The position numbers and the translations under genes were made by a program. Of a DNA stretch of 6,065 nt, positions 1 to 5,434 are shown piece after piece. Positions within the stretch are counted from its first letter, which is position 1; the number at the start of each line of letters is the position of its first letter. This stretch comes from an uncultured Brevundimonas sp. GTDB taxonomy: Bacteria; Pseudomonadota; Alphaproteobacteria; Caulobacterales; Caulobacteraceae. Location of the stretch: the NCBI RefSeq assembly GCF_943913055.1, contig NZ_CALTWS010000166.1, positions 1 through 6,065 on the forward strand, written 5' to 3'. The notes beneath the pieces were generated by a model. It did no database searches and had not been told where the DNA came from. It worked only from the letters and a program-made list of their open reading frames with translations.

Positions 1-1487
1 ACCCCTTCGCCGAGAAGCTGCTGATCGAGGCCACGCTGGAGCTGATGGCCTCGGGTGCCGTCGCCGCCATCCAGGACATGGGCGCGGCGGGCCTGACCTC
101 TTCGTCCGTCGAAATGGCGGGCAAGGGCGGCGTTGGCATCGAACTGGACTTGAACAAGGTGCCCCAGCGCGAAACCGGCATGACGGCCTATGAGATGATG
201 CTGTCGGAAAGCCAGGAGCGGATGCTGGCGGTGCTGAAGCCGGGCCGCGAGGCGGACGGCGAGCGCATTTTCAGGAAGTGGGGCTTGGACTTCGCTGTCA
301 TCGGCCAGACCACAGACACCGGCCGTCTGGTCCTGAAGCATCATGGTGAGACGGTCTGCGACGTGCCGCTGGCCCCCCTGTTCGACGACGCGCCGCTCTA
401 TGACCGTCCATGGGTCCAGCCGGACCTGCAACCGCGCCTGACGCCGGCCCAGGTGCCCGCGCCGGACAGCTGGGTCGATGCGGTGCTCTCGGTCGTGACG
501 TGCCCGGACATGGCGTCCAAGCGCTGGATCTGGGAGCAGTACGACCGCCACGTCATGGCCGACACCCTGCATGATTCCGCCACCGCGGCCGATGCGGGCG
601 TGGTGCGGGTGCACGGCACGGACAAGGGTCTGGCCGTCACCTCCGACTGCACGCCGCGCTATGTCCAGGCCGACCCTTACGAGGGCGGCAAGCAGGCCGT
701 GGCCGAGGCCTGGCGCAATCTGACAGCGGTGGGTGCCCGGCCCATCGCCATCACCGACAATCTGAACTTCGGCAATCCGCAGCGACCCGAGATCATGGGC
801 CAGATCGTGCGCGCCATCGACGGCATGGCCGAGGCCTGCCGCGTGCTGGACTTCCCCGTCGTGAGCGGGAACGTGTCGCTCTATAACGAGACCAACGGCG
901 TCGCCATTCCGCCGACCCCGACCGTCGGGGCCGTGGGTCTGCTGAGCAACTACGACGTAGTCACCGGCTTCGGCACCATGGCCGAGGGCGATGTGCTGGT
1001 GCTGATCGGCGAGACGCATGGAGAGCTGGGCTCGTCGATCTATCTGCGCGAGGTGCTGGGTCGCGAAGAGGGCGCGCCGCCGCCGGTCGATCTGGCGCTG
1101 GAACGCAAGACCGGCGACTTCGTGCGCGGCCTGATCGAGGCTGGCGAACTGACCTGTGTCCACGACCTGTCGGACGGCGGTCTGATCGGCGCGGCGGCGG
1201 ACATCGCCCTAACCAGTGACTGCGGCATCGAGCTGGACGCCTCCAGCCACGACCACGCCCACTTCCTGCTGTTTGGCGAGGATCAGGCCCGCTATCTGGT
1301 CGCCGTCACCGACCCGGTCGCCCTGATCGCCAGGGCCCAGGAGGCCGGCTTGCACGCCTCCGTCGTCGGGCGCGCCCGTGGCACAGACTTCGCCTCCACC
1401 GGCAAGGGCGGCGACCTGTTCCGCCTGCCAGTGGCGCATCTTCGTGAAATGCACGAAAGCTGGATGCCGAACTGGATCGAGGGTTGA
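1..1487 (+). CDS. purL: Phosphoribosylformylglycinamidine synthase subunit PurL (C-terminal ~494 residues, 5' end outside window)
   Basis: Large subunit of FGAM synthase, which converts formylglycinamide ribonucleotide, ATP and glutamine to FGAM in cytoplasmic de novo purine synthesis. The open frame is already running at base 3 (PFAEKLLIEATLELM), so the gene starts upstream; a full small-type PurL is roughly 600-770 residues, so about the last two thirds are here. Family segments in order: the QDMGAAGLTSSSVEMAGKGG loop (about 75-135), SESQERM (about 207-227), EQYDRHVMADT (about 535-567), ITDNLNFGNPQRPE (about 751-792), SGNVSLYNET (about 864-893), PTPTVGAVGLL (about 913-945) and HDLSDGGL (about 1161-1184). 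The protein stops at the end of the AIRS-like ATP-binding half with no glutaminase domain, so it should be the small type that needs separate PurQ and PurS, neither visible here. Any ATG or GTG start inside the window would be internal. The DUF305 gene begins 2 nt after its TGA and may be co-transcribed. Confidence 0.97.
   Translation, partial: PFAEKLLIEATLELMASGAVAAIQDMGAAGLTSSSVEMAGKGGVGIELDLNKVPQRETGMTAYEMMLSESQERMLAVLKPGREADGERIFRKWGLDFAVIGQTTDTGRLVLKHHGETVCDVPLAPLFDDAPLYDRPWVQPDLQPRLTPAQVPAPDSWVDAVLSVVTCPDMASKRWIWEQYDRHVMADTLHDSATAADAGVVRVHGTDKGLAVTSDCTPRYVQADPYEGGKQAVAEAWRNLTAVGARPIAITDNLNFGNPQRPEIMGQIVRAIDGMAEACRVLDFPVVSGNVSLYNETNGVAIPPTPTVGAVGLLSNYDVVTGFGTMAEGDVLVLIGETHGELGSSIYLREVLGREEGAPPPVDLALERKTGDFVRGLIEAGELTCVHDLSDGGLIGAAADIALTSDCGIELDASSHDHAHFLLFGEDQARYLVAVTDPVALIARAQEAGLHASVVGRARGTDFASTGKGGDLFRLPVAHLREMHESWMPNWIEG
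1479..1483 (+). promoter_or_regulatory. Ribosome binding site deciding the DUF305 gene start
   Basis: GAGGG inside the last codons of purL lies 6 nt before the ATG at 1490. This favours 1490 over the in-frame TTG at 1484, which overlaps the purL stop (TTGA) and would directly abut the GAGGG. Starting at 1490 also leaves a clean short lipoprotein signal peptide. Confidence 0.6.
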
Positions 1488-1489
1488 TC

Positions 1490-1930
1490 ATGCGCCTGCC
1501 CACCATCACCGCCCTGTCTCTGGCCGCTCTGGGCCTCGCAGCCTGCGAGGGCGGTGGCGATCCGGTACAACAAGCTCTTCGCGATGCCTCATCGGAGCGT
1601 CAGGCGGCGACTGTCGTGGATGGCGAAGTGTCCGGTCCCGCGCCGGTCGATCATGCGGCCATGGGCCACGGCTCTGCTGCGACACCCGGCAACCAAGCCT
1701 TCGCAGCGTCCGAAGCTGAGATGCACCGCTTGATGGCCGAGGCGTCGGGCGAGACGGTAGATGAAGCCTATATCGCCAAGATGATCGCCCACCACGAAGG
1801 GGCCGTCGCCATGGCCCAGGTCGCTCTTCGTGAAAGCCGGGACCCCGAGATCCGCCGCATGGCCCTGGCCGTGATCGACGCCCAGACGCGCGAGATCGCG
1901 GAAATGAAGGCGTGGCGTCCCGCCGAGTGA
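1490..1930 (+). CDS. DUF305 (ferritin-like) family lipoprotein, 146 aa
   Basis: Predicted envelope lipoprotein. The N-terminus has a short hydrophobic signal peptide and a lipobox LAAC ending at Cys19, so the mature protein should be lipid-anchored facing the periplasm. Residues about 20-70 are low-complexity and include DHAAMGHGS (54-62), a His/Met cluster of the kind that can bind copper. Residues about 70-146 are the DUF305 domain: EAEMHRLM (75-82), AYIAKMIAHHEGAVAMA (93-109) with the typical His-His-Glu, and the closing helix DAQTREIAEMK (130-140). DUF305 proteins have a four-helix ferritin-like fold; some, such as cyanobacterial CopM, bind copper in the periplasm, but most are uncharacterised. 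The start at ATG 1490 is 2 nt after the purL stop, suggesting read-through expression from purL, although a functional link with purine synthesis is unlikely. Metal binding is inferred from composition; the family assignment is firm. Confidence 0.88.
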   Translation: MRLPTITALSLAALGLAACEGGGDPVQQALRDASSERQAATVVDGEVSGPAPVDHAAMGHGSAATPGNQAFAASEAEMHRLMAEASGETVDEAYIAKMIAHHEGAVAMAQVALRESRDPEIRRMALAVIDAQTREIAEMKAWRPAE

Positions 1931-1939
1931 CGACCGTCA
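1928..1939. repeat. Short inverted repeat TGACG-AC-CGTCA between the DUF305 gene and phoD
   Basis: Perfect 5-bp arms around a 2-bp centre. The left arm begins with the TGA stop of the DUF305 gene and the right arm ends 42 bp before the phoD start. It is too short for a terminator stem and no T-run follows directly. It could be a dimeric regulator half-site pair or chance. Nothing else recognisable lies in the rest of the 51-bp gap except the phoD ribosome binding site (GGAG, 1971-1974). Confidence 0.25.
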
Positions 1940-1981
1940 TATTTCCGGGCTAGGAGCAGGGCTTCAGTCTGGAGTGCTCCG

Positions 1982-3571
1982 ATGCGTTCGATCGATTCCC
2001 TGTCCCGCCGTGGCCTTTTGCTCGGCCTGGGTGCCGGTGGTGCCCTGGCCAGCGGCGGTGCCCTGGCCCAGGAAAACACCCGCCGCATGGCCGGGCCGGT
2101 ATTCGCCGAATATCCCTTCCAGCTGGGCGTCGCCTCGGGCGATCCGTTGCCGGACGGGTTCGTGATCTGGACCCGCCTGGCCCCCCGCCCGCTGGAGATC
2201 GGCCACGGCATGCCCAGCCAGCCCATGCTGGTGAACTGGGAGGTCGCCTCCGACCGCGGCTTCAACACCGTGGTCCGCAGCGGCGAGGCGGTGGCCCGGC
2301 CCGAACTGGCCCATTCGGTCCATGTCGAGGTCGAGGGACTGGAGCCTGGCCGCGACTATTTCTATCGCTTCTCGGCCGGGCGCGAACGCTCGCCTTCGGG
2401 CCGGGCGAAGACGGCCCCGGCGGCGGGCGCTCAGGTCGCTCAGGCGCGGTTCGGCATCGTCGGCTGCCAGGCCTATGAGCAGGGCTTCTATACCGCCCAC
2501 CGCAAGATCGCGGACGAGAACCTGGATTTCGTCTTCTGCTACGGCGACTACATCTACGAGGGACGCGGCAACCGCACCTACACCGGCTCGGGCGGCACGA
2601 TGGACAATCCGCGCCAGCATCTGGGCGGAGAGATCTATTCGCTGGACGACTATCGACGCCGCTATGCCCAGTACAAGATGGACAGCGACCTGCAGGCCAG
2701 CCACGCCGCCACCTCGTGGTTCTGCACTTGGGACGACCACGAAATCGACAACAACTGGACAGACGCCCTGGATCAGGACGGCACCCCACCTGAAGTGTTC
2801 CTGCTGCGCCGTCAGGCGGCGGCCCAGGCCTACTACGAGAACATGCCGCTGCGCCGCTCGTCCTTCCCCACGGGCGCGGCCATCCAGCTTTATCGCCATG
2901 CGACCTGGGGCAATCTGCTGGACCTGAACTTCCTCGACACGCGCCAGTTCAGGACCGCCATCCCCTGCGACGGCACCTGGGCTGGGAATTGCGACGCCGT
3001 GCGCGACTCGGCGGCCCAGGTCATGGGCGAGGCGCAGGAACAGTGGCTGTATCGCAACCTGGACCGCAGCCAGGCGCACTGGAAGGTCCTGGCCCAGCAG
3101 GTCATGGTCATGGATTTGGACCGCAAGGAAGGGCCCGAGACCGGCTACAACCTCGACACCTGGGCCGGCTATGCCATTCCGCGTCAGCGGCTGCTGGATC
3201 GTCTGCGCGAGCGCCGGATCGGCAACACCGTCATCCTCACCGGCGACGAGCACCAGAACTATGCCGGCGAACTGTACCGCGACAGCCGCAATCCGGAGGG
3301 AGCTCCCATCGCCTCGGAGTTTGTCACCACCTCTATAAGCTCGTCGGGCGACGGTCAGGACATCCGGGCCGACGGCCGCCGCTATCTGGCCGACAACCCC
3401 TTCCTGAAATTCAACAACGCCCAGCGCGGCTATGCCGTCTGCGACATCACGCCTGAACGCTGGCAGACCGAGTTCAAGGTTCTGGACAAGGTCTCGGACA
3501 AAACCGGCACACTGACGACGCGCGCCAAGTTCGCTGTGGCCAGCGGCGATGCGCGCGTGGTCGTGGCCTAG
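1982..3571 (+). CDS. phoD: Tat-exported PhoD-family alkaline phosphatase/phosphodiesterase, 529 aa
   Basis: Predicted periplasmic phosphatase or phosphodiesterase that releases phosphate from organic esters. The start at ATG 1982 has GGAG 7 nt upstream and gives a twin-arginine signal: SRRGLLL (8-14), a hydrophobic stretch, and a likely cut after ALA29. Residues about 45-150 are the beta-rich PhoD N-terminal domain, opening with FQLGVASGDPLPDGFVIWTR (46-65). The phosphatase domain follows with its metal-site motifs: GCQ (Cys162), GDYIYE (Asp189, Tyr192), WDDHEIDNNW (250-259) and TGDEHQN (Asp422, His424). In Bacillus PhoD the equivalent Cys, Asp, Tyr and His/Asp residues hold an Fe/Ca cluster, so this copy looks catalytically complete, and its length is normal for the family. 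Export by Tat fits a cofactor loaded before transport. No convincing Pho box was found upstream. The 3' end lies 3 bp from the convergent regulator gene. The family is firm; the exact substrate is open. Confidence 0.94.
   Translation: MRSIDSLSRRGLLLGLGAGGALASGGALAQENTRRMAGPVFAEYPFQLGVASGDPLPDGFVIWTRLAPRPLEIGHGMPSQPMLVNWEVASDRGFNTVVRSGEAVARPELAHSVHVEVEGLEPGRDYFYRFSAGRERSPSGRAKTAPAAGAQVAQARFGIVGCQAYEQGFYTAHRKIADENLDFVFCYGDYIYEGRGNRTYTGSGGTMDNPRQHLGGEIYSLDDYRRRYAQYKMDSDLQASHAATSWFCTWDDHEIDNNWTDALDQDGTPPEVFLLRRQAAAQAYYENMPLRRSSFPTGAAIQLYRHATWGNLLDLNFLDTRQFRTAIPCDGTWAGNCDAVRDSAAQVMGEAQEQWLYRNLDRSQAHWKVLAQQVMVMDLDRKEGPETGYNLDTWAGYAIPRQRLLDRLRERRIGNTVILTGDEHQNYAGELYRDSRNPEGAPIASEFVTTSISSSGDGQDIRADGRRYLADNPFLKFNNAQRGYAVCDITPERWQTEFKVLDKVSDKTGTLTTRAKFAVASGDARVVVA
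2036..2071 (+). repeat. Tandem 18-bp duplication in the PhoD signal peptide
   Basis: Two adjacent 18-bp units, 2036-2053 and 2054-2071, agree at 14 of 18 bases and share an identical 12-bp core GGTGCCCTGGCC. They encode GGALAS and GGALAQ (residues 19-24 and 25-30), which form the end of the hydrophobic region and the cleavage site. This looks like an in-frame duplication that lengthened the Tat signal and doubled the A-L-A cleavage motif. Confidence 0.6.
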
Positions 3572-3574
3572 ACG

Positions 3575-3823
3575 TCAAGCGCGCAGGCGCAGGCCTTCGT
3601 GCCCCGCGCCCTCGTCGTCGTCCGGGACATGCTCCAGGATGTCGCCGGGCGCGCAATCGAGATAGCGGCACAGCGCGTCCAGCGTAGCCAGCCGCATGCC
3701 CCGGACCTTGCCCGACTTGAGCAGGGACAGATTGGTTTCAGATATGCCAATGGCCCGCGCCAGCACATTGGACCGCACCTTCCGTCGGGCCATCATCACA
3801 TCCAGCCGCACCACGATCGGCAT
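3575..3823 (-). CDS. Small YozG-like Cro/CI-type helix-turn-helix regulator, 82 aa
   Basis: Cytoplasmic DNA-binding protein that is almost entirely one HTH domain. It starts MPIVVRLDVMMARRKV; residues about 19-41 (NVLARAIGISETNLSLLKSGKVR) form the helix-turn-helix with the NLSLLKSGK recognition helix typical of this family, followed by TLDALCRYLDCAPGDILEH (47-65), the conserved closing helices. The acidic, Gly-rich C-terminal tail (about 68-82) has no recognised function. A longer frame reaches upstream to 3907, but that part is a low-complexity shadow within the DUF2975 gene. The ATG at 3823 gives the exact family N-terminus and overlaps the upstream stop as TGATG, which implies translational coupling. 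In many bacteria such regulators are encoded next to DUF2975 membrane proteins, as here. Autoregulation through the AT-rich palindrome at 4459-4486 is a reasonable guess. The gene ends 3 bp from the end of convergent phoD. Confidence 0.9.
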   Translation of the reverse strand: MPIVVRLDVMMARRKVRSNVLARAIGISETNLSLLKSGKVRGMRLATLDALCRYLDCAPGDILEHVPDDDEGAGHEGLRLRA

Positions 3824-4458
3824 CAGACGAACCCCGCCGCGTCGTCGGCGACCTCGGCCGCCCAGCCCATGACCCTCGCCACTACGAACAGGACGAGGCC
3901 CAGACACAGAGCCTGAAAACTGTCCATGCGCAGCCAGCCCTCGTCGTCAAAGCCCGCAGCGGTGACGACCAGATGCCCTAGGGTCGGCGCGATCGCATAG
4001 GCAATGAGCCAGGCCGCGATCAGCGACAGGCAGCGCACATTCTGGCGCGCCAGCACGACCCCTTGCGCATACAGGCCGAACAATCGCCCGAGGGTCCACA
4101 GGATGGCCAGGGCCGGGGTCAGCATCAGGGTCGCGGACACTGCGAGCGCGACCCGACGCAGCGCAGGCATCGCGCCCAGCGTCGTCCATCCCTGCACAAT
4201 GGAGGGGGCCTGCGGCTCGATAAAAATCTGCAAACCACCGGGGCGGACCTGAACGCGCGGTCCGTCATAGAACAGCGCCGTCGCCACCGCGCCCAGCAGC
4301 AGGATCAGTCCTACGACGAACAGGATGACGAACAGCATCTGCAACGGACGACTGAGACCTCTGATCCGCACGAGCGCCGCCGACGTCTCCTGCACCCGTG
4401 GCGGCAGCGCAACTACGCCGTCCCGACTCACTCGATGATCGATCTGATTGACAGACAT
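3823..4458 (-). CDS. DUF2975 family membrane protein, 211 aa
   Basis: Predicted inner-membrane protein of unknown function with four hydrophobic helices at about residues 41-63, 103-123, 143-166 and 181-200. A charged N-terminal stretch (1-38) and a loop between helices 1 and 2 (64-102) flank the first helix. The segment LFGLYAQGVVLARQNVRCLS (126-145) is the family hallmark, followed by helix 3 and a C-terminal helix LGLVLFVVARVMGWAAEVAD. The chosen ATG at 4458 has no Shine-Dalgarno sequence (TCGAAATACATAAAAAT precedes it), so translation may be leaderless or weak; downstream GTG codons at residues 10 and 22 have no better signal. It is the first gene of a two-gene operon, its TGA overlapping the ATG of the HTH gene, and is divergent from the MBL lipoprotein gene. 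A sensor or modulator role for the partner regulator is plausible but unproven. Confidence 0.86.
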   Translation of the reverse strand: MSVNQIDHRVSRDGVVALPPRVQETSAALVRIRGLSRPLQMLFVILFVVGLILLLGAVATALFYDGPRVQVRPGGLQIFIEPQAPSIVQGWTTLGAMPALRRVALAVSATLMLTPALAILWTLGRLFGLYAQGVVLARQNVRCLSLIAAWLIAYAIAPTLGHLVVTAAGFDDEGWLRMDSFQALCLGLVLFVVARVMGWAAEVADDAAGFV

Positions 4459-4473
4459 ATTTTTATGTATTTC
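4448..4473 (+). promoter_or_regulatory. Candidate promoter for the MBL lipoprotein gene
   Basis: A perfect TTGACA lies at 4448-4453, inside the first codons of the divergent membrane-protein gene. The best -10 candidates are TATTTC at 4468-4473 (14-bp spacer, within the shorter spacing described for Caulobacter housekeeping promoters) or the weak TTCGAT at 4471-4476 (17-bp spacer). Transcription would start near 4480 and leave a leader of about 25 nt with a good ribosome binding site. The -35 is convincing; the -10 is not. Confidence 0.38.
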
Positions 4474-4486
4474 GATGCGTAAAAAT
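4459..4486. repeat. Imperfect 28-bp palindrome, candidate operator between divergent genes
   Basis: Outer arms ATTTTTA (4459-4465) and TAAAAAT (4480-4486) are perfect inverted repeats; matches continue inward at three more positions, giving 10 of 14 paired positions. It sits in the only clearly AT-rich stretch of the window (24 of 32 bases A/T at 4459-4490) and overlaps candidate promoters on both strands. This is where an operator for a small HTH dimer would be expected. Part of the symmetry may simply reflect A/T runs. Confidence 0.42.
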
Positions 4487-4492
4487 TAGCAA
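4464..4492 (-). promoter_or_regulatory. Candidate promoter for the DUF2975-HTH operon
   Basis: On the minus strand, TTGCTA (4492-4487) and TACATA (4469-4464) are 17 bp apart. Initiation would fall at or close to the ATG at 4458, which would explain why that gene has no Shine-Dalgarno sequence. The match is partial (4/6 at -35, 3/6 at -10), so this remains tentative. Confidence 0.3.
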
Positions 4493-4497
4493 GGTGG
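4491..4497 (+). promoter_or_regulatory. Ribosome binding site of the MBL lipoprotein gene
   Basis: AAGGTGG, one mismatch from AAGGAGG, lies 7 nt before the ATG at 4505. A GGGAG (4496-4500) overlaps it. This fixes the start so that the protein begins with a proper lipoprotein signal peptide. Confidence 0.65.
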
Positions 4498-4504
4498 GAG
4501 ACTC

Positions 4505-5434
4505 ATGCACATTTCGAGGCTGACCTTAACAATGACTATGGCTGCCGTCCTGTTGGGACTAGCGGCCTGCGCCACGCCGACTACGCGCCACCCCGTGATC
4601 CCGGCCGAACTTGGCACCGAGGCCAGTTCTGCCAATCTGGAGGCTTCGATGGATCAGCCGGGCATCGTCACCTTCCGACAAATCCGGCTGGCGACCTGGA
4701 CGGGCGGACGCGGCACCTTCCTGGACCGCAGCGACCCTCGCACCGGATCGGTCCCACAGGGGTTTGAAGAGGCGGACATCTACATCTATGTCCTGGACCA
4801 TCCCGTTCATGGACGATACCTGATCGACGCGGGCGTATCGCGTGACCTTGAGGCCCGGCTGAATCCCCTGATGCGCAAGGCCCTGGTCGATTTGAACCTG
4901 CGGATCGCCCATGACACGTCCGAGGCCCTGGCCGGCGAGACAGCCCCCAAGGGCGTTTTCCTGACCCACCTCCACATCGATCATGTCGGGGGACTGATCG
5001 ACTTGGATCCCACCATTCCGGCCTATGTCGGACCGGGCGAAGCGTCGGAGCGCAATCGTTTGAATGGCCTACTCGGCCATCCGATCGACGCCATACTGGA
5101 TGGCAGGCCGCCCTTGCAGGAATGGAGGTTTACGCCCGACCCAGCCGGTCGCTTCGACGGCATGGTCGACGTCTTCGGCGACGGATCGGTCTGGGCCCTG
5201 CACGTTCCCGGCCACACACCGGGCTCGACCGCCTATCTGATCCACGCCGTCGACGGCCCCAAGCTGGTGACGGGCGACGCGGTCCAGATACGCCTGGCCT
5301 GGGACCAGGACCTGCCCCAACCGCTGAAAGGGGCGGCCAAGATTCAGGCCGAACGGTCTGCCGCCCAGCTACGACGGTTGGTGGCAGATCATCCGGATGT
5401 GCAAGTCTTGCTTGGCCATCAACACCTGCACTAG
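4505..5434 (+). CDS. Metallo-beta-lactamase-fold hydrolase lipoprotein (lactonase/glyoxalase II type), 309 aa
   Basis: Predicted lipid-anchored periplasmic metallohydrolase. The signal peptide ends in lipobox LAAC with Cys22, and a linker runs to about residue 50. The MBL fold follows: LIDAG (106-110), THLHIDHVGG (His155, His157, Asp159, His160), HVPGHTPGST (His237), TGDAV (Asp258) and GHQH (His305). All ligands for a two-zinc site are present, with spacing typical of N-acyl homoserine lactonases and glyoxalase II. The Tyr that follows the bridging Asp by three residues in AiiA is Gln261 here, so acyl-homoserine lactone cleavage cannot be assumed; another lactone or ester is equally possible. 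The protein ends only four residues after the last metal ligand, unusually abrupt, and its stop codon overlaps that of the convergent ymdB-like gene. It diverges from the DUF2975-HTH operon over a 46-bp shared region, so control by that HTH protein is plausible. The fold is firm; the substrate is unknown. Confidence 0.9.
   Translation: MHISRLTLTMTMAAVLLGLAACATPTTRHPVIPAELGTEASSANLEASMDQPGIVTFRQIRLATWTGGRGTFLDRSDPRTGSVPQGFEEADIYIYVLDHPVHGRYLIDAGVSRDLEARLNPLMRKALVDLNLRIAHDTSEALAGETAPKGVFLTHLHIDHVGGLIDLDPTIPAYVGPGEASERNRLNGLLGHPIDAILDGRPPLQEWRFTPDPAGRFDGMVDVFGDGSVWALHVPGHTPGSTAYLIHAVDGPKLVTGDAVQIRLAWDQDLPQPLKGAAKIQAERSAAQLRRLVADHPDVQVLLGHQHLH
5431..5434. other. Shared CTAG: overlapping stop codons of two convergent genes
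   Basis: The palindrome CTAG provides TAG on the plus strand (5432-5434) for the MBL lipoprotein and TAG on the minus strand (5433-5431) for the ymdB-like gene. The two coding regions overlap by 4 bp with no space for an intergenic terminator, so each transcript probably runs antisense into the other gene. Confidence 0.9.

Noticed and set aside
1484..1486. TTG start for the DUF305 gene overlapping the purL stop
   Set aside because: The ATG at 1490 has a GAGGG at proper spacing and gives a standard lipoprotein signal; the TTG would directly abut that site.
1934..1951. Possible Pho box upstream of phoD (CCGTCAT at 1934-1940)
   Set aside because: One half-site is close to CTGTCAT, but the positions 11 bp either side match at only 2-3 of 7 bases, so there is no tandem Pho box.
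1964..3253. 429-codon open frame on the minus strand opposite phoD
   Set aside because: It lies entirely antisense to a well-conserved PhoD gene, has no recognisable motif or ribosome binding site, and its composition is what GC-rich codon bias produces on the opposite strand.
3551..3584. GCGCGC at 3551-3556 and 3579-3584 as a bidirectional terminator stem
   Set aside because: The 6-bp self-complementary arms are separated by 22 nt and no T-run follows on either strand; such runs are common by chance in this GC-rich DNA.
3824..3907. N-terminal extension of the HTH gene to 3907
   Set aside because: The extra residues are Gly/Arg-rich, overlap the DUF2975 coding sequence in another frame, and do not match the family; ATG 3823 gives the normal N-terminus.
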